A stretch of DNA of 64,000 nt from Escallonia rubra (taxonomy: Eukaryota > Streptophyta > Magnoliopsida > Escalloniales > Escalloniaceae), in NCBI GenBank assembly GCA_033065855.1, contig JAVXUO010000974.1:62001-126000 (forward strand), written 5' to 3'. Below the pieces are notes generated by a model, which was not told the DNA's origin, searched no databases, and saw only the letters and a list, made by a program, of their open reading frames with translations. Made by a program: the position numbers and the translations under genes. Shown here in pieces: positions 10,480 through 21,100 of the stretch. The first letter of the stretch is position 1; every line of letters starts with the position of its first letter.

Positions 10480-11660
10480 GATAATCTGCTCGGGAGGCCT
10501 GCTCGGAAGGTCTGCTCGGGAAGTCTGGTCGGGCTTTCTGTTCGGGAATCCTGGTCAGGCTTTCTGCTCGGGAATCCTGGTCAGGCTTTCTGCTCGGGAA
10601 GTCTGGTCGGGCTTTCTGCTCGGGAAGTCTGGTCGGGAAGGATGAGCAAAGACTTCCTTTTGGAAAATGAGCCAAGGATCCTGCTCGGACTTTCCTGCTC
10701 GGGCAATTTGGTCCGCCTTCCTGTTCGGGAATCCTGGTCGGGCTTCCTGCTCGGGAAGGTTAACCAATGTTCTCCCTTTGGATGGTAAACAAGGAACCCT
10801 GCTCGGGCTTCCCTGCTCGGGCAGTCTGGTCGGCCTTCCTGCTCGGGAATCCTGGTCGGGCTTCCTGCTCGGGAAGGTTGACCAATTGTTCCTTCTTTGG
10901 ATGGTAAACCAGAAACCCTGCTCGGGCTTCCTGCTCGGGCAGTCTGGTCGACCTCATGTCTTGAGACTTTTGACCTACGATCTTGCTAGGTCATCCTGGT
11001 CGGGAAACCTGTTCGGCCATCCTGGTCGGGATGTCTGAACGGGCATCCTGGTCGGGCATCAGTCTTGAGACTGTTGACTTAAGCCTTGCTAAGTCATCCT
11101 GGTCGGGAAACCTGTTCGGCCATCCTGGTCGGGATGTCTGAACGGGCATCCTGGTCGGGCATCAGTCTTGAGACTGTTGACCTTGGTCCTTGCAAGTGAT
11201 CCTGGACGGGAACCTGTTCGGACATCCTGCTCGGGATGTCTGGACGGGCATCCTGGTCGGGCATCAGTCTTGAGACTGCAGACCTAGGACCTTGCTAAGT
11301 CATCCTGGTCGGGAGCCCTGTTCGGTCATCCTGCTCGGGATGTCTGAACGGGCATCCTGGTCGGGCTTCAGTCTTGAGACTGCAGACCCTAGGACCTTGC
11401 TCAAGTTATCCATCCTGGTCGGGAGCCCTGTTCGGTCATCCTGCTCGGGATGTCTGAACGGGCATCCTGGTCGGGCTTCAGTCTTGAGCTAGGACCTTGC
11501 TAAGTTATCCTGGTCGGGAGCCCTGTTCGGTCATCCTGCTCGGGATGTCTGAACGGGCATCCTGGTCGGGCTTCAGTCTTGAGACTGCAGACCTAGGACC
11601 TTGCTAAGTTATCCTGGTCGGGAGCCCTGTTCGGTCATCCTGCTCGGGATGGTAGTCCGT
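10480..11660. repeat. Two-level minisatellite (~21-bp and ~104-bp units)
   Basis: From 10480 to about 10960 the sequence is a run of ~20-21-bp units around CCTGGTCGGG / CCTGCTCGGGA. From about 10980 to 11660 these become higher-order units of ~104 bp, each starting CTTGCTAAGTCATCC and ending with a CAGTCTTGAGACTG palindrome (starts near 10982, 11086, 11188, 11291, 11397, 11497, 11600). The array sits upstream of the polypurine tract, in the 3' UTR of the element, where Tat-lineage elements are known to breed tandem repeats. ORFs across it are products of the repeat. Confidence 0.9.
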
Positions 11661-12002
11661 AGATGCTTCTTGGGAAGAGGGCTCATGATCAGGTTATCAA
11701 TTGTGTTGCCACGTGTCAAGTACAACCGTCCTTTAGCCGCCAGAACCTAAACGGTTACAATTTCAAATTTCAAAATTTAATGCCCCGGGAATCGCGCGGG
11801 ACACGCGTCTTGAATGCTACCGCCTTTATAGGGGAAGTTATTTCTTCCTCCCTCTATATATTTGGAGTTCCTCTCCTCATTTGCCCCCTGCTATTCACTT
11901 TCATTGTTCGGCTTAACTTTGACAAGTAAGTTCTCTTCTCTTCTTCTTGTTCGGCACATATCTATTTCCTTTTAGTAGCTTTCAATATCGTAGTCTTAGA
12001 AA

Positions 12003-12686
12003 ATGTCTTCATCCACTTCAAGTAGTACTTCGTCCTCTTCAAATAGTTTTTCAGAGAACGATTTAGAGAGTGAGTCGGAGAGTAGGTCATCACAAGTAGG
12101 AACTTCAACACACTATAGCCAAGTAGGAACTTCAGCTCCCCAAACTAGCACTTCATTTCCCCGTAAAGATGATGCTCTTGGGGATATCAAAGATGAAGCT
12201 GAAGACAAATTTGACGAGGACATTTGGTTTGCCTCAGATGAAAAGAGGAATAAGATGTCAAAAGAGAGCATTGTCGAGCTCTTAAAAGAGTATCCTTTGC
12301 CTCCTCCTTTTTCTGCTCGGGTACCCGCAATCCAAGAGCCTGCCAATTATGGTACAGACTTGGAAACTAGTGTCTATGAAGGCCAGATTAAGTCTGGCTA
12401 TAGAATCCCCATGCATCCCTTTGCAGTCGCCTTTTTCAAACACTACAAAATGGCTCCGGGTCAGCTCGTGCCCAACGGGTGGAGGAAACTAGTTGGCTTA
12501 ATTTATCTTGTGCAGACCTCAGGGTATCCAGTGACGGTCCATGACTTCATGAGATTATACCTTGAGGTATGTTTTATAAAGAATGTGGCCAAGTGCGATG
12601 GCTGGTATTACATCCATAACTGGATCAGGGTGATAAAGGGGGGTCCCAAAAAGTCCCACGGATGGCGCCAAAATGTTGCTGCTTAA
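12003..12686 (+). pseudogene. Antisense extra ORF with 'putative gypsy type transposon' (Transposase_28-like) domain
   Basis: A 227-residue frame on the strand opposite to the element. A Ser-rich N-terminus is followed by a block resembling PF04195: PLPPPFSARVPAIQEPAN, YRIPMHPFAVAFFKHYKMAP, VPNGWRKLVGLIYL and CDGWYYIHNW. This domain is found in additional, sometimes antisense, ORFs of plant Ty3/gypsy elements; its function is unknown. The 3' end runs into the primer site of the internal LTR, so only the N-terminal part of the family domain is present. A plausible leader precedes it: TATATATTTGG near 11855 and a T/C-rich leader to 12000. Confidence 0.7.
12653..12670 (-). other. Primer binding site beside the internal LTR
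   Basis: Complement reads TGGCGCCATCCGTGGGAC, identical to the site at 14444-14461 beside the outer LTR. Confidence 0.8.
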
Positions 12687-13078
12687 AATATGTCCCGCGT
12701 ACGTTGCGGAACCCGAGCCTGGACCGATGACCTGCAAGACAGAAAACGAGTGACCGCCGGGTGGGGTTCCCGGCGGAGAACTCTCCGATGCTTAAGTCAG
12801 AGCGCAGCTACATGATAATGACTCTGAAAAAGCATGAATGGGTGTAGTTGTGTAGTCGTCCCTTTTACCTGGGGGGTAGACCCCTTTATATAATGGTAGG
12901 AAGAAGAGCCATAGTAGGACTTGAATGTGAACAAATCCAATTAGGATTGTATTAGGATTCTAGAGAATCACGTGTCTATCTCTGATGATAGAGTCTTGAT
13001 AAGATAATCCCCAATGTCCTAGTATGACTGAGAGTGTCGGTATTCCCCAATTATTGGGAGTATATTTGAGATATATCA
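12674..13078 (-). repeat. Diverged internal LTR of the chimeric element
   Basis: 405 bp, TGTTGCTGCTTAAAATATG to TTGAGATATATCA. It is clearly homologous to the outer LTRs (shared TGTTGC start, ACGAGTGACC-type block, CTCCGATGCT, TATATAA stretch, ATATATCA end) but only about two-thirds identical by eye. It is bordered by its own primer site (12653-12670) and polypurine tract (13079-13105, minus strand AAGGAAGTGGGGGGCTTA). Confidence 0.82.
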
Positions 13079-13429
13079 TAAGCCCCCCACTTCCTTAGCC
13101 AAAATGTTTGGCTGAGGAAGTTCATACTTGGTGTCTTGAGACACACGTTAGATTTGTAAGGGATTCTCCATCCGCTTGTAGGGGTAATAATATTTCTCTA
13201 CTCCATGTACTCGGACCTAAGCTCTTGGTACCTTAAGCCTTGGAACTTTGCCCGAGTAGGATGCTAGAACTCTAGCTCTTGAGAGCTAGGTCTTTCGAAT
13301 GTCGCCTAAGTAGGCTATTCGGAATCATCTTTGGGAAGATGAATAATGGGATCTCGGGATCCATTAAAGGATGTGCCCCACGTTAGCCTCTCTAGAGAGA
13401 GGACACAGAGCTGTGCATGCAAGTTGTTG

Positions 13430-13890
13430 CATGTGCTAAGTGTTTGAATGTCCCCTTGAGGGGTCACCTCTCCTGTGGAGGGTGTTTATTTTGTGCAAGT
13501 GTGTGTTCTTTAGCTTGAGCTGACCACATCATGCTTGCGTTTTACTTTGACGCGAACCCTTATCGTCAGCTAAGGGCTGGCAAAGAAGCCTCACACTCAC
13601 GCTCGGCCAGGTTTCGAATTAACAAAACAGGGTAGGGCGACGAACTCCCACGTGGTTTTGCCGTTTCTCGGGCTAGAACTAAAGCTAGACCGTGTCAGAT
13701 AACACTTGTGTGCTATCCTATCACCCTTGAGGGTGACCGCCCTAGAGGGCTAGTGGAACGTAGAGTTCTGATAAGTGCCCTTGAGGGGGAATGGAGCATG
13801 GAGCTCATGTAAATACCCTCGGAGGGTTGACGGAACTTAGAGTTCTCATCATACGTACCCTTGGGGGCAGATGGAGCACAAAGTGCTCTG
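13430..13890. repeat. Second minisatellite-like 3' UTR region of the chimeric element
   Basis: Imperfect repeats around CCTTGAGGG..GAC, ..GGAACGTAGAGTTCTGAT.. and GTGCCCTTGAGGGGGAATGG, in the same relative place (near a polypurine tract) as the array at 10480-11660 but unrelated in sequence. Confidence 0.55.
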
Positions 13891-14186
13891 ATTCACCAGT
13901 TGCATTGGTAGCATGCGCTGGTGTGAATGTTTGGCCTTTGACAGTCGGTCACTGTATGACCGGATATATAATGTCGAGACGGCAGGATACTGCCGCAAAA
14001 ACCCTAGGCGTGACCTTTAAGTCGCCGGGTGCTGTGAATTTGTTCCTTGCTTGTGAAGTGGTCTTGCGTCATTGTTGATGCTTACGAGCGCAGTATAAAC
14101 CCTTATTGGGTCTGCTCCACTTTCTCTTTGACCGAACTTGAGGTGGCGCAATAGAGAGGTGGTTGCGTGGTGGCGCGCTGGCGGCG

Positions 14187-14442
14187 CTACTTGTCTTTGC
14201 GGATTTGGTTGTTGTTTTTGTCTGAAACCTTTACTGGACCGTGTTCGGTAAAGAGTTGGGTCTTACCTTGTCCATTTGGGGTGACTGAAGTCACGTTAAT
14301 GCAGTCATTACTGGAATATCGTTGGGAAGGTGTTGACTGTCGCCCTCTTCGGCGGGAGCCGCTTGATCTCGTTCGCTTATTCTGGACGGAGCGACTGATC
14401 GGCGTGTTATTTGAAGATGATTGTCTAGCCATGTTCTCTCTC
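14187..14442 (-). pseudogene. Short gag-like N-terminus after the primer site
   Basis: Just inside the primer site the minus strand has an ATG followed by ARQSSSNNTPISRSVQNKR and a basic RSSGSRRRGRQSTPS stretch, then a short frame. Position and composition suit the start of a Tat gag; no capsid domain follows. The remnant is far too short to be functional. Confidence 0.45.
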
Positions 14443-14443
14443 G

Positions 14444-14461
14444 GTCCCACGGATGGCGCCA
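14444..14461 (-). other. Primer binding site of the outer element
   Basis: TGGCGCCATCCGTGGGAC on the minus strand, three bases inside the right LTR. The TGGCGCC start is the usual type in plant Ty3/gypsy elements. Confidence 0.82.
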
Positions 14462-14464
14462 AAA

Positions 14465-14891
14465 TGTTGCAGCTTGAATATTGATCGAGACCACGGCTAG
14501 GAAATGCACCTGCAAAACAGAACACGAAGTGACCACCGGGGATGTTCCGGTGGAGGATGCTCCGATGCTAAAGTCAGAATGTCGCTACTAGAGTAGGAGT
14601 CTGAATAATCGAAAATGAACTGGGTCTTTGTGTATGTGTGTGTCCACCTGTCTGTGTACCTGAGGATTCGCCCTATATATAAACCACCTCCAGACTTCCT
14701 TCTTCTTTAGAACTCTATTCTGATTGATCCTTTTGTAGAAGAGTCATACCAGGACTCTTCTATTAGTTCATGAGTCCTAACCAATCTCTATCTGTCCTCT
14801 GAAGTTTATCCGATATGAGTCTGTTAGCCCACTCAGAATTGGTTACGCCACGTGTCAACAGTTGGTTGGGCGGATATATTTAGCTATATCA
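14465..14891 (-). repeat. 5' LTR of the chimeric Tat-type element
   Basis: 427 bp, the near-identical partner of 9892-10318, followed by the duplicated TATAC at 14892-14896. Confidence 0.93.
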
Positions 14892-14953
14892 TATACTAAG
14901 GATCAGGTTGCAACCTTCTTTGAGTTACCGATATGGGATATAAATATAAGACA
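14892..14953 (-). repeat. 5' LTR of the nested copia, second part
   Basis: Resumes the copia LTR (ACTAAGGATCAGGTTGCAAC...) exactly where 9891 left off, ending near TATAAGACA. Confidence 0.8.
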
Positions 14954-16750
14954 TATATATATCAACATATATTTTGTTAGATCGTACGGGAAAGAAACGC
15001 AATACCAAGATCTTTGGTGCATAACAAAAGCCCGTCTTTTGTCACCAAATGTGAGTTTTTTTTCCCCTACGTGAACAAGAGTCAGTGCCCCAGTAACAAT
15101 TACAAGCCCTGGCCGCTTCATATGGCTATTGTGAAGCTCTTACAAATTTGAAAAAATCTAGAGGTGCATTATTGCAGTGAGTGGTAACGAGGGCAAATGG
15201 GGGATGGGCTGTCTTGTAATGGGGAACAGCCGCGCATCTCTTTCCTTCTCTACAATCGTCCATTCTTGCTCCTCTCACTACAAAAATCTGTCCAGCATCG
15301 TTGAATACGTATTGCATTGTATGTGTGTGTGCCAACCTTGCCTTGGGATAACAATGGGTCCTGCGATGCTGCAAGCCACCAAAAGTAAAGAGGAGTTAGT
15401 TGTCACTCGCACAAACAAGTGAAAGGGCCATTCGAAACTACAACAGGATGTTTTGTCAAGTCTCTTTCAGTCTTGTCACATGATATAGATGGAGTCACTT
15501 TCATCTTGTCATCGTGCTTATGCTTTAGATTTGAAAGTTGAACATAAAATCAAAATAATAAGGCCCCTACGTTTTTTATTTTTTGTAATGATGATAATTT
15601 TAAAAAATATATATATTATTATTATTTTTTTGTTTTTGTTTTGGATAAATTTATTTGAGCAGTAATAAAAATTTGAAAACACTTTCGGGATATTTTCAAT
15701 TTTTCACCTAAACTTAACTCAATGTAAAAAAAAAGTAATTACATTTTTTTGGTGAAAATGATAAAAGTATATGAGCGTATTTTCTAACTGAATACGAAAA
15801 TCATGAAAATAAAAACGAATATGATAAACCAAATTTCAAGGCGTGTATATATAGTCTGTGAGAAGAAAATACATATGGTCCAAAACTATTGGTCTTGATT
15901 GATACATCGTCCAAGAAATCTCAATGCTTTTTTGTTAGGAGCTAAACAAGTTATTTTTCACGGTTGTTATTTGTCGTTCCACTTAAAAAAACTCTAATTT
16001 ATTTGTTCCTAGATCCTCATGACAGTGATAATGATGGTAGCAGGGACATGTTTAAGCTTCTAATTACTTGGACATATGGTAATACTATTCATGAGACGTG
16101 AGCTTGTAAGCTCGTATAAGCACTGAAAATGTCATGACCAAATTTTATAGCTTAGAAGTTAGAAATGCAAGAACATAAAAAAGGATAGACTAAATTTACA
16201 CAATTTTTTTGGTTTGATCGACATCCTTTTGTCAATAAAGAATTCAAAACATCAACAACCACATGCGCAAATTCTAAGAATCCACAAATGTTAAACGGGT
16301 TAAATTTTAATCCACCAGCAGTTGACATGAAATCGTATGCAAGCTTTCCTCCGGTACGATACGCGTCTATTAACAAAAATCAACTAACTCTTCGAGTAAA
16401 TTTTTCCTCCACAAAGTTAATAGCGCTTTATGCATCGATTTGAAGGTTGTCGCATTTACGATAGTTGCACGCCACCTCCGCTTCGATGGTTGCGGCATGA
16501 CCACCACTGAAACCACCATGGAAGCTCCAAATTAACGTGCCCTTGATTAGCTAATCGGCCCACGCTGCTGGGGAGTCAATACCGCTGTACAATCTTCACA
16601 CTAAAATATAGCCCTAACTTTTTATGTGCGAAAATCACAATTCTTCAATTGATTACGGTACACCGTAGAATGGGTAACCCACGGAATGTCATGGTGCGTG
16701 ATAAAAATGATGGTCGGGATGAATACGTGAGTATCACTTTTGCAAGGGGG

Positions 16751-16789
<39 letters not shown>

Positions 16790-17910
16790 TTGGTAGCTAG
16801 CTAGCTAGTAGCGGCTATTTACGTAAACATTACTCTAAAGTGATAGCACTGCATATATACATATGATTATGCACACGCGGGGTTAGTGGGGGTGGTGGTG
16901 GTGGGGCTCCACTGGCCGCCGCTTCTATCCTTTTTCCGTATTCTTTGTCTGTAACCCAGGAACCAAATGGTCATAGCCAAAGGCTTTTATATTATAGCCT
17001 ATACATATACAGGAGAGAGGGGCCGGGGACGGACGGGGGAAGAAGGGATGATTTTTTTTGGTTGACATGGGGGTGGGCTCCCTCTGAGTCTGCGTCAAAG
17101 CTACCAGCTTTAGGCTGCAAATATCGAGCATGCTTATTGCTATTATGATGACGACGATATAGAGTTATAGGTTGGGGGGGAGGCATTGTCTTGCTTTGAA
17201 GATTAGATTAGGCTCCCAATTGGATGTGGGGAGATTGGGAGGCCCAAACAAGTTTTCTGCACTACATTTTTCTATGAGCTTATCATACGTTTTGGCAAGT
17301 TATAATCACCTGCTCAGTGTAGAAGGTATTGTATGTGATTTCTCACATCGGATCCATAATTGTATGATATTGTCTTCATAAAATCGTACTTATGATCTTG
17401 AATCGCTTATTTGGATAGCCCTTTTCAAAAATACATTGTAATGTGATGAAATCATGTACTAAGTCGTTAAATTATATTTGCTACCTTTCGTACTTTACCC
17501 ATTCATATTTGTGTTTGAGTTATAATTTCTCTCATCTTAAAATAGCTAATAGGCAAAGGCGTCTAACACCGCATAAGAGACTAAGAGAGGCATATGGCAT
17601 GAGGTGTCGAGGTGTTAGCCTTTCTAGTATAGTACAACATTAATTAATGACAAAAGCTCTACTTTTTATGACATTAGAAGTCTAAAATAAATGTAAAAAG
17701 TATGTGGAAGAATTTTGAATACATTTTTCATGTAAATATCTTACATTGCTATGGGCAATTTGCAATTATCCTTCGGTCTTAATTCCACGTCAGATAACAA
17801 ACAAAAGCCGCACAATTAAGCGGCGGAGATGATGAAATCTGTCGCTAAGTTTTCTAAATTCACTGATCATTTTTCTTTTCTGCACCTAATCTTATTCTTC
17901 CACACCAAAT
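14954..17910. other. Non-coding spacer between copia and MITE/MULE cluster
   Basis: About 3 kb of AT-rich sequence with short ORFs only. None of the translations resembles a known family, and the longest (minus, 15126-15374; plus, 15177-15422) overlap on opposite strands. A (CA)17-18 microsatellite lies at 16752-16786. Confidence 0.55.
16752..16786. repeat. (CA)n microsatellite
   Basis: Uninterrupted CA dinucleotides, about 17-18 copies. Confidence 0.97.

Positions 17911-17960
<50 letters not shown>
17911..17960. repeat. (TA)n tract to the left of the MITE
   Basis: About 25 TA dinucleotides. It abuts the first base of the MITE, and with the tract at 18086-18149 it is the likely target-type sequence. 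Confidence 0.95.
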
Positions 17961-17962
<2 letters not shown>

Positions 17963-18083
17963 GAGCTGATCCGTTGCTAGCGCTAGCAAGCTGTTTTGCA
18001 GTCCGCTATATAATATAGCGGACGATAATTTACGTCCGCTACATTATATAGCGGACCTGCTAGCGCTAGCAATGGATCACGAT

Positions 18084-18085
<2 letters not shown>
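17961..18085. mobile_element. 125-bp hairpin MITE of the GGGAGCTGATCC family
   Basis: The left end GGGAGCTGATCCGTTGCTAG and the right end, read in complement GGATCGTGATCCATTGCTAG, form a ~29-bp terminal inverted repeat. Between them are two perfect 22-24-bp hairpins of the type GTCCGCTA...TAGCGGAC. The same ends and hairpins occur in the MITE at 39785 and at the left end of the MULE at 40006, so this is a miniature derivative of that MULE family. It sits between (TA)n tracts, which prevents exact definition of the target duplication. Confidence 0.88.
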
Positions 18086-18149
<64 letters not shown>

Positions 18150-18152
<3 letters not shown>

Positions 18153-21100
18153 GGCTGATCCACACCCACCGGTGGAGAAAACATTATTTCTCCACCGAAT
18201 CGCTGCTCTTAGCAGCGATTGTATAAAAAGGCAAAACCCCAATCGCAACAAAGAGTTGCGATTGGAATTATTGAAGCACAAAGCCCAATCGCAACTCTTT
18301 GTTGCGATTGGCAATTGTGAGAAAGAATGGTGATCAATAATCACGGCCCTTGTCCTTTCTCCCCCCTCGTGGCCCCCACCCCTCCTCCCCCCGTGGCCCC
18401 CACCCCTCCTCCGGTCAACAAAAGCCCAATCGCCCCTCTTTGTTGCGATTGGCAATTGTGAGAAAGGCTCATTCGTCCTTTCTCCCCCCCCCCCCCGTGG
18501 CCCCCACCCCTCCTTTCCCCCGTCCTTTATTTTTTTTTAAACATTCGGGCCCTTTCTTTTCCCGAAAAATTAGAAAGAAAGAGAAAAGGGCCCCCACCCC
18601 ATTGTCCTTTCCCCCCGTGATGCCCCCTTCCCCCCACGTGTCATTTCCCCCCTCCCCCCACCCCTACGTGTTATTTCCCCCCCCCCCTCCCCCCACCCCC
18701 ACGTGTCATTTCCCCCTCCCCCCACCCTACTGCTCACTCACGGGCTCAATTTTTGTCCGTCTTCTTTCTTCTTTTTCCCTCACTTTTTCTCTCTATAAAA
18801 TCCCTTCTCCCCGAACCATTTCTTCCAATCTCCTCATTCTCCATATCTCACCTACATAATCTCCACAACAATACAAACAAAAAAAATTTATGCTAGAAGA
18901 TCGGTGGATAACCGCTACAAGATCGGTGAATTTTTCGTTAAATATATCAAGTCAAAACAAGTAAGTATTTTGAATTTTCTTATAATTCAATGTTAATTTC
19001 AAATTGTTCTTACCAATTGATTGTTTAAATTGTGTTACGCTTAAATTGTTCTTACCATAGTCTAAAATTCGTGTTTAGGGCGTCAAAATTACGTTTTTAC
19101 AAATCGGGGTATTACATTCGAAAGATTCCAAAATAGCGATTTTTTAGGGCGTCAAAATTAGGACTTTTCACGAATTTATAAAAAATAGCTAGAGCTAAAT
19201 TTTGCCAAAGTGCAAAAAGGAGACCCTAGTTATTTGTAAAAGATCTGTGTCAGGTAAAAATTTCAGATTTTTCCAAAGACTGGAAAAGGGTAAACTGATA
19301 CGCGCAACCTTGTAACTTTGCAGTGTAATTTAAAATATCAAGCTAGTGCAATTTTGCGTGAAACTTTTTTGAGAACCCTAGGATGTTGGGGAGTTCCATT
19401 TCCCAGGAATTCGGGCCATTCCGAAGCCGTTAGCAATTTTTTTGCCGAACGGGCTTTTAAGCGCTCGATCCGGACACCGGTTCGGGATTTTTGGGCGAAA
19501 AATCCCTAAAAACTTTTTAGATCACGAATGAGTTCAGGAAGCTTAAAATAGCATTTTAAAGCACTTTTGAGATTTTTCCTGATGCCAGGGGCATTTTGGT
19601 AATTTGCCACCCCGAGAGGGGTATTTTGGTAATTTTACGGTGTCAAGTGTTTCAAACGACTTTTCAGTCCATAAATGTAAGCAAAGCACCTGAAATGCTA
19701 ATTTGAAGCCGGTTCGCGGGGCGTAACTGTCGCTAAAGGTGAAAACTTAATTAGACAGTTTTTCACGAATTTATAAAAAATAGCTAGAGCTAGATTTTGC
19801 CAAAGTGCAAAACAGAGACCCTGGTTATTTCTAAAAGATCCATCCTCGGTAAAAATTTCAGATTTTCCCAAAGACTGGAAAGGGGTTAACTTATACGCGC
19901 AACCTTGTAACTTTCCAGAGTAATTTAAACTATCAAGCTAGCGCGATTTCGCGCGAAACTTTTATGAGAACCCTAGGATGTTGGGAAGTTCCATTCCGCA
20001 GGAATTCGGGCCATTCCAAAGCCGTTAGCAATTGTTTTGCCGAACGGGCTTTTAAGCGCTCGATCCGGACACCGGTTCGGGATTTTTGGGCGAAAAATCC
20101 GTAAAATATTTTTTAGATCACGAATGAGTTCAGGAAGCTTAAAATAGCATTTTAAAGCACTTTTGAGATTTTTCCTGATGCCAGGGGGCATTTCGGTAAT
20201 TTACCACCCAGAGAGGGGTATTTAGGTAATTTTATGGTGTCAAGTTTTTCAAACGACTTTTTAGTCCATAAATGTAAGCAAAGCACCTGAAATGTTGTTT
20301 TGAAGCCGGTTCGCGGGGCGTAACTGTCGCTAAAGGTGAAAACTTAATTAGACAGTTTTTCACGAATTTATAAAAAATAGCTAGAGCTAGATTTTGCCAA
20401 AGTGCAAAACAGAGACCCTGGTTACTTCTAAAAGATCCATCCTCGGTAAAAATTTCAGATGTTTCCAAAGAATGGAATGGGTTAACTTATACGCGCAACC
20501 TTGTAACTTTGCAGTGTAATTTAAAATATCAAGCTAGCGCGATTTCGCGCGAAACTTTTATGAGAACCCTAGGATGTTGGGAAGTTCCATTCCGCAGGAA
20601 TTCGGGCCATTCCAAAGCCGTTAGCATTTGTTTTGCCGAACGGGCTTTTAAGCGCTCGATCCGAACACCGATTCGGGATTTTTGGGCGAAAAATCCGTAA
20701 AATACTTTTTAGATCACGAATGAGTTCAGGAAGCTTAAAATAGCATTTTAAAGCACTTTTGAGATTTTTCCTGATGCCAGGGGGCATTTTGGTAATTTGC
20801 CGCCCCGAGAGGGGTATTTTGGTAATTTTACGGTGTCAAGTTTTTCAAACGACTTTTTAGTCCATAAATGTAAGCAAAGCACCTGAAATGAAGTTTTCAA
20901 GCCGGTTCGCGGGGCGTAACTGTCGGTAAAGATGAAAACTTAATTAGACAGTTTTTCATGAATTTATAAAAAATAGCTAGAGCTAGATTTTGCCAAAGTG
21001 CAAAAAAGAGACCCTGGTTACTTCTAAAAGATCCGTATCAGGTAAACATTTCAGATTTTTCCAAAGACTGGAAACGGGTTAACTGATACGCGCAACCTTG

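Larger units (their letters stand above)
9892..14891 (-). mobile_element. Non-autonomous Tat-type (Ty3/gypsy-related) LTR element, chimeric, with an extra internal LTR
   Basis: Exactly 5,000 bp between copies of TATAC. Outer LTRs (427 bp each) at 9892-10318 and 14465-14891 differ at only a few positions (about 99% identical), so insertion is recent, probably well under a million years. On the minus strand the primer site beside the right LTR reads TGGCGCCATCCGTGGGAC and the polypurine tract beside the left LTR reads AAAGGCAGGGGGCATTA, fixing minus orientation. A diverged third LTR with its own primer site and polypurine tract lies at 12674-13078. The interior has only a short gag-like start, an antisense ORF and two minisatellites, so the element cannot move on its own products. 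Tandem repeats next to the polypurine tract and antisense extra ORFs are known traits of Tat-lineage elements. Confidence 0.88.
2132..14953 (-). mobile_element. Ty1/copia LTR retrotransposon (Tnt1/Tork-like), broken, with two later insertions
   Basis: LTRs beginning TGTTA(A/C)GAAATCGC occur at 2132-2446 and, split by another element, at 9632-9891 plus 14892-14953. Next to the right LTR the plus strand reads TTGATACCACT, the complement of a TGGTATCAAGAGC primer site for initiator-Met tRNA, so the element is in minus orientation with its 5' LTR on the right. Gag with CCHC knuckle, integrase, reverse transcriptase and RNase H follow in copia order. A CACTA element (3858-6867) interrupts the polymerase region and a Tat-type element (9892-14891) interrupts the 5' LTR. 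LTR similarity looks near 94-95% by eye, which would suggest an insertion a few million years old. Coding parts are broken in several places. A target duplication is not clear (TAAAT against TATAT). Confidence 0.93.

Noticed and set aside
10445-11040. Several overlapping ORFs on both strands
   Set aside because: All are translations of the CCTGGTCGGG minisatellite, open on both strands because of its unit length.
14954-14960. Target duplication for the first copia (TAAAT/TATAT)
   Set aside because: One mismatch in an AT-rich context; not enough to call.
15126-15422. Overlapping 81-82-residue ORFs on opposite strands
   Set aside because: No family resemblance, no splice or promoter context, and they overlap each other.
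18350-18859. Proline-rich 169-residue ORF, and its mirror at 31238-31795
   Set aside because: C-rich arm sequence gives poly-Pro. Both copies are in the MULE arm and lie upstream of the inferred promoter.
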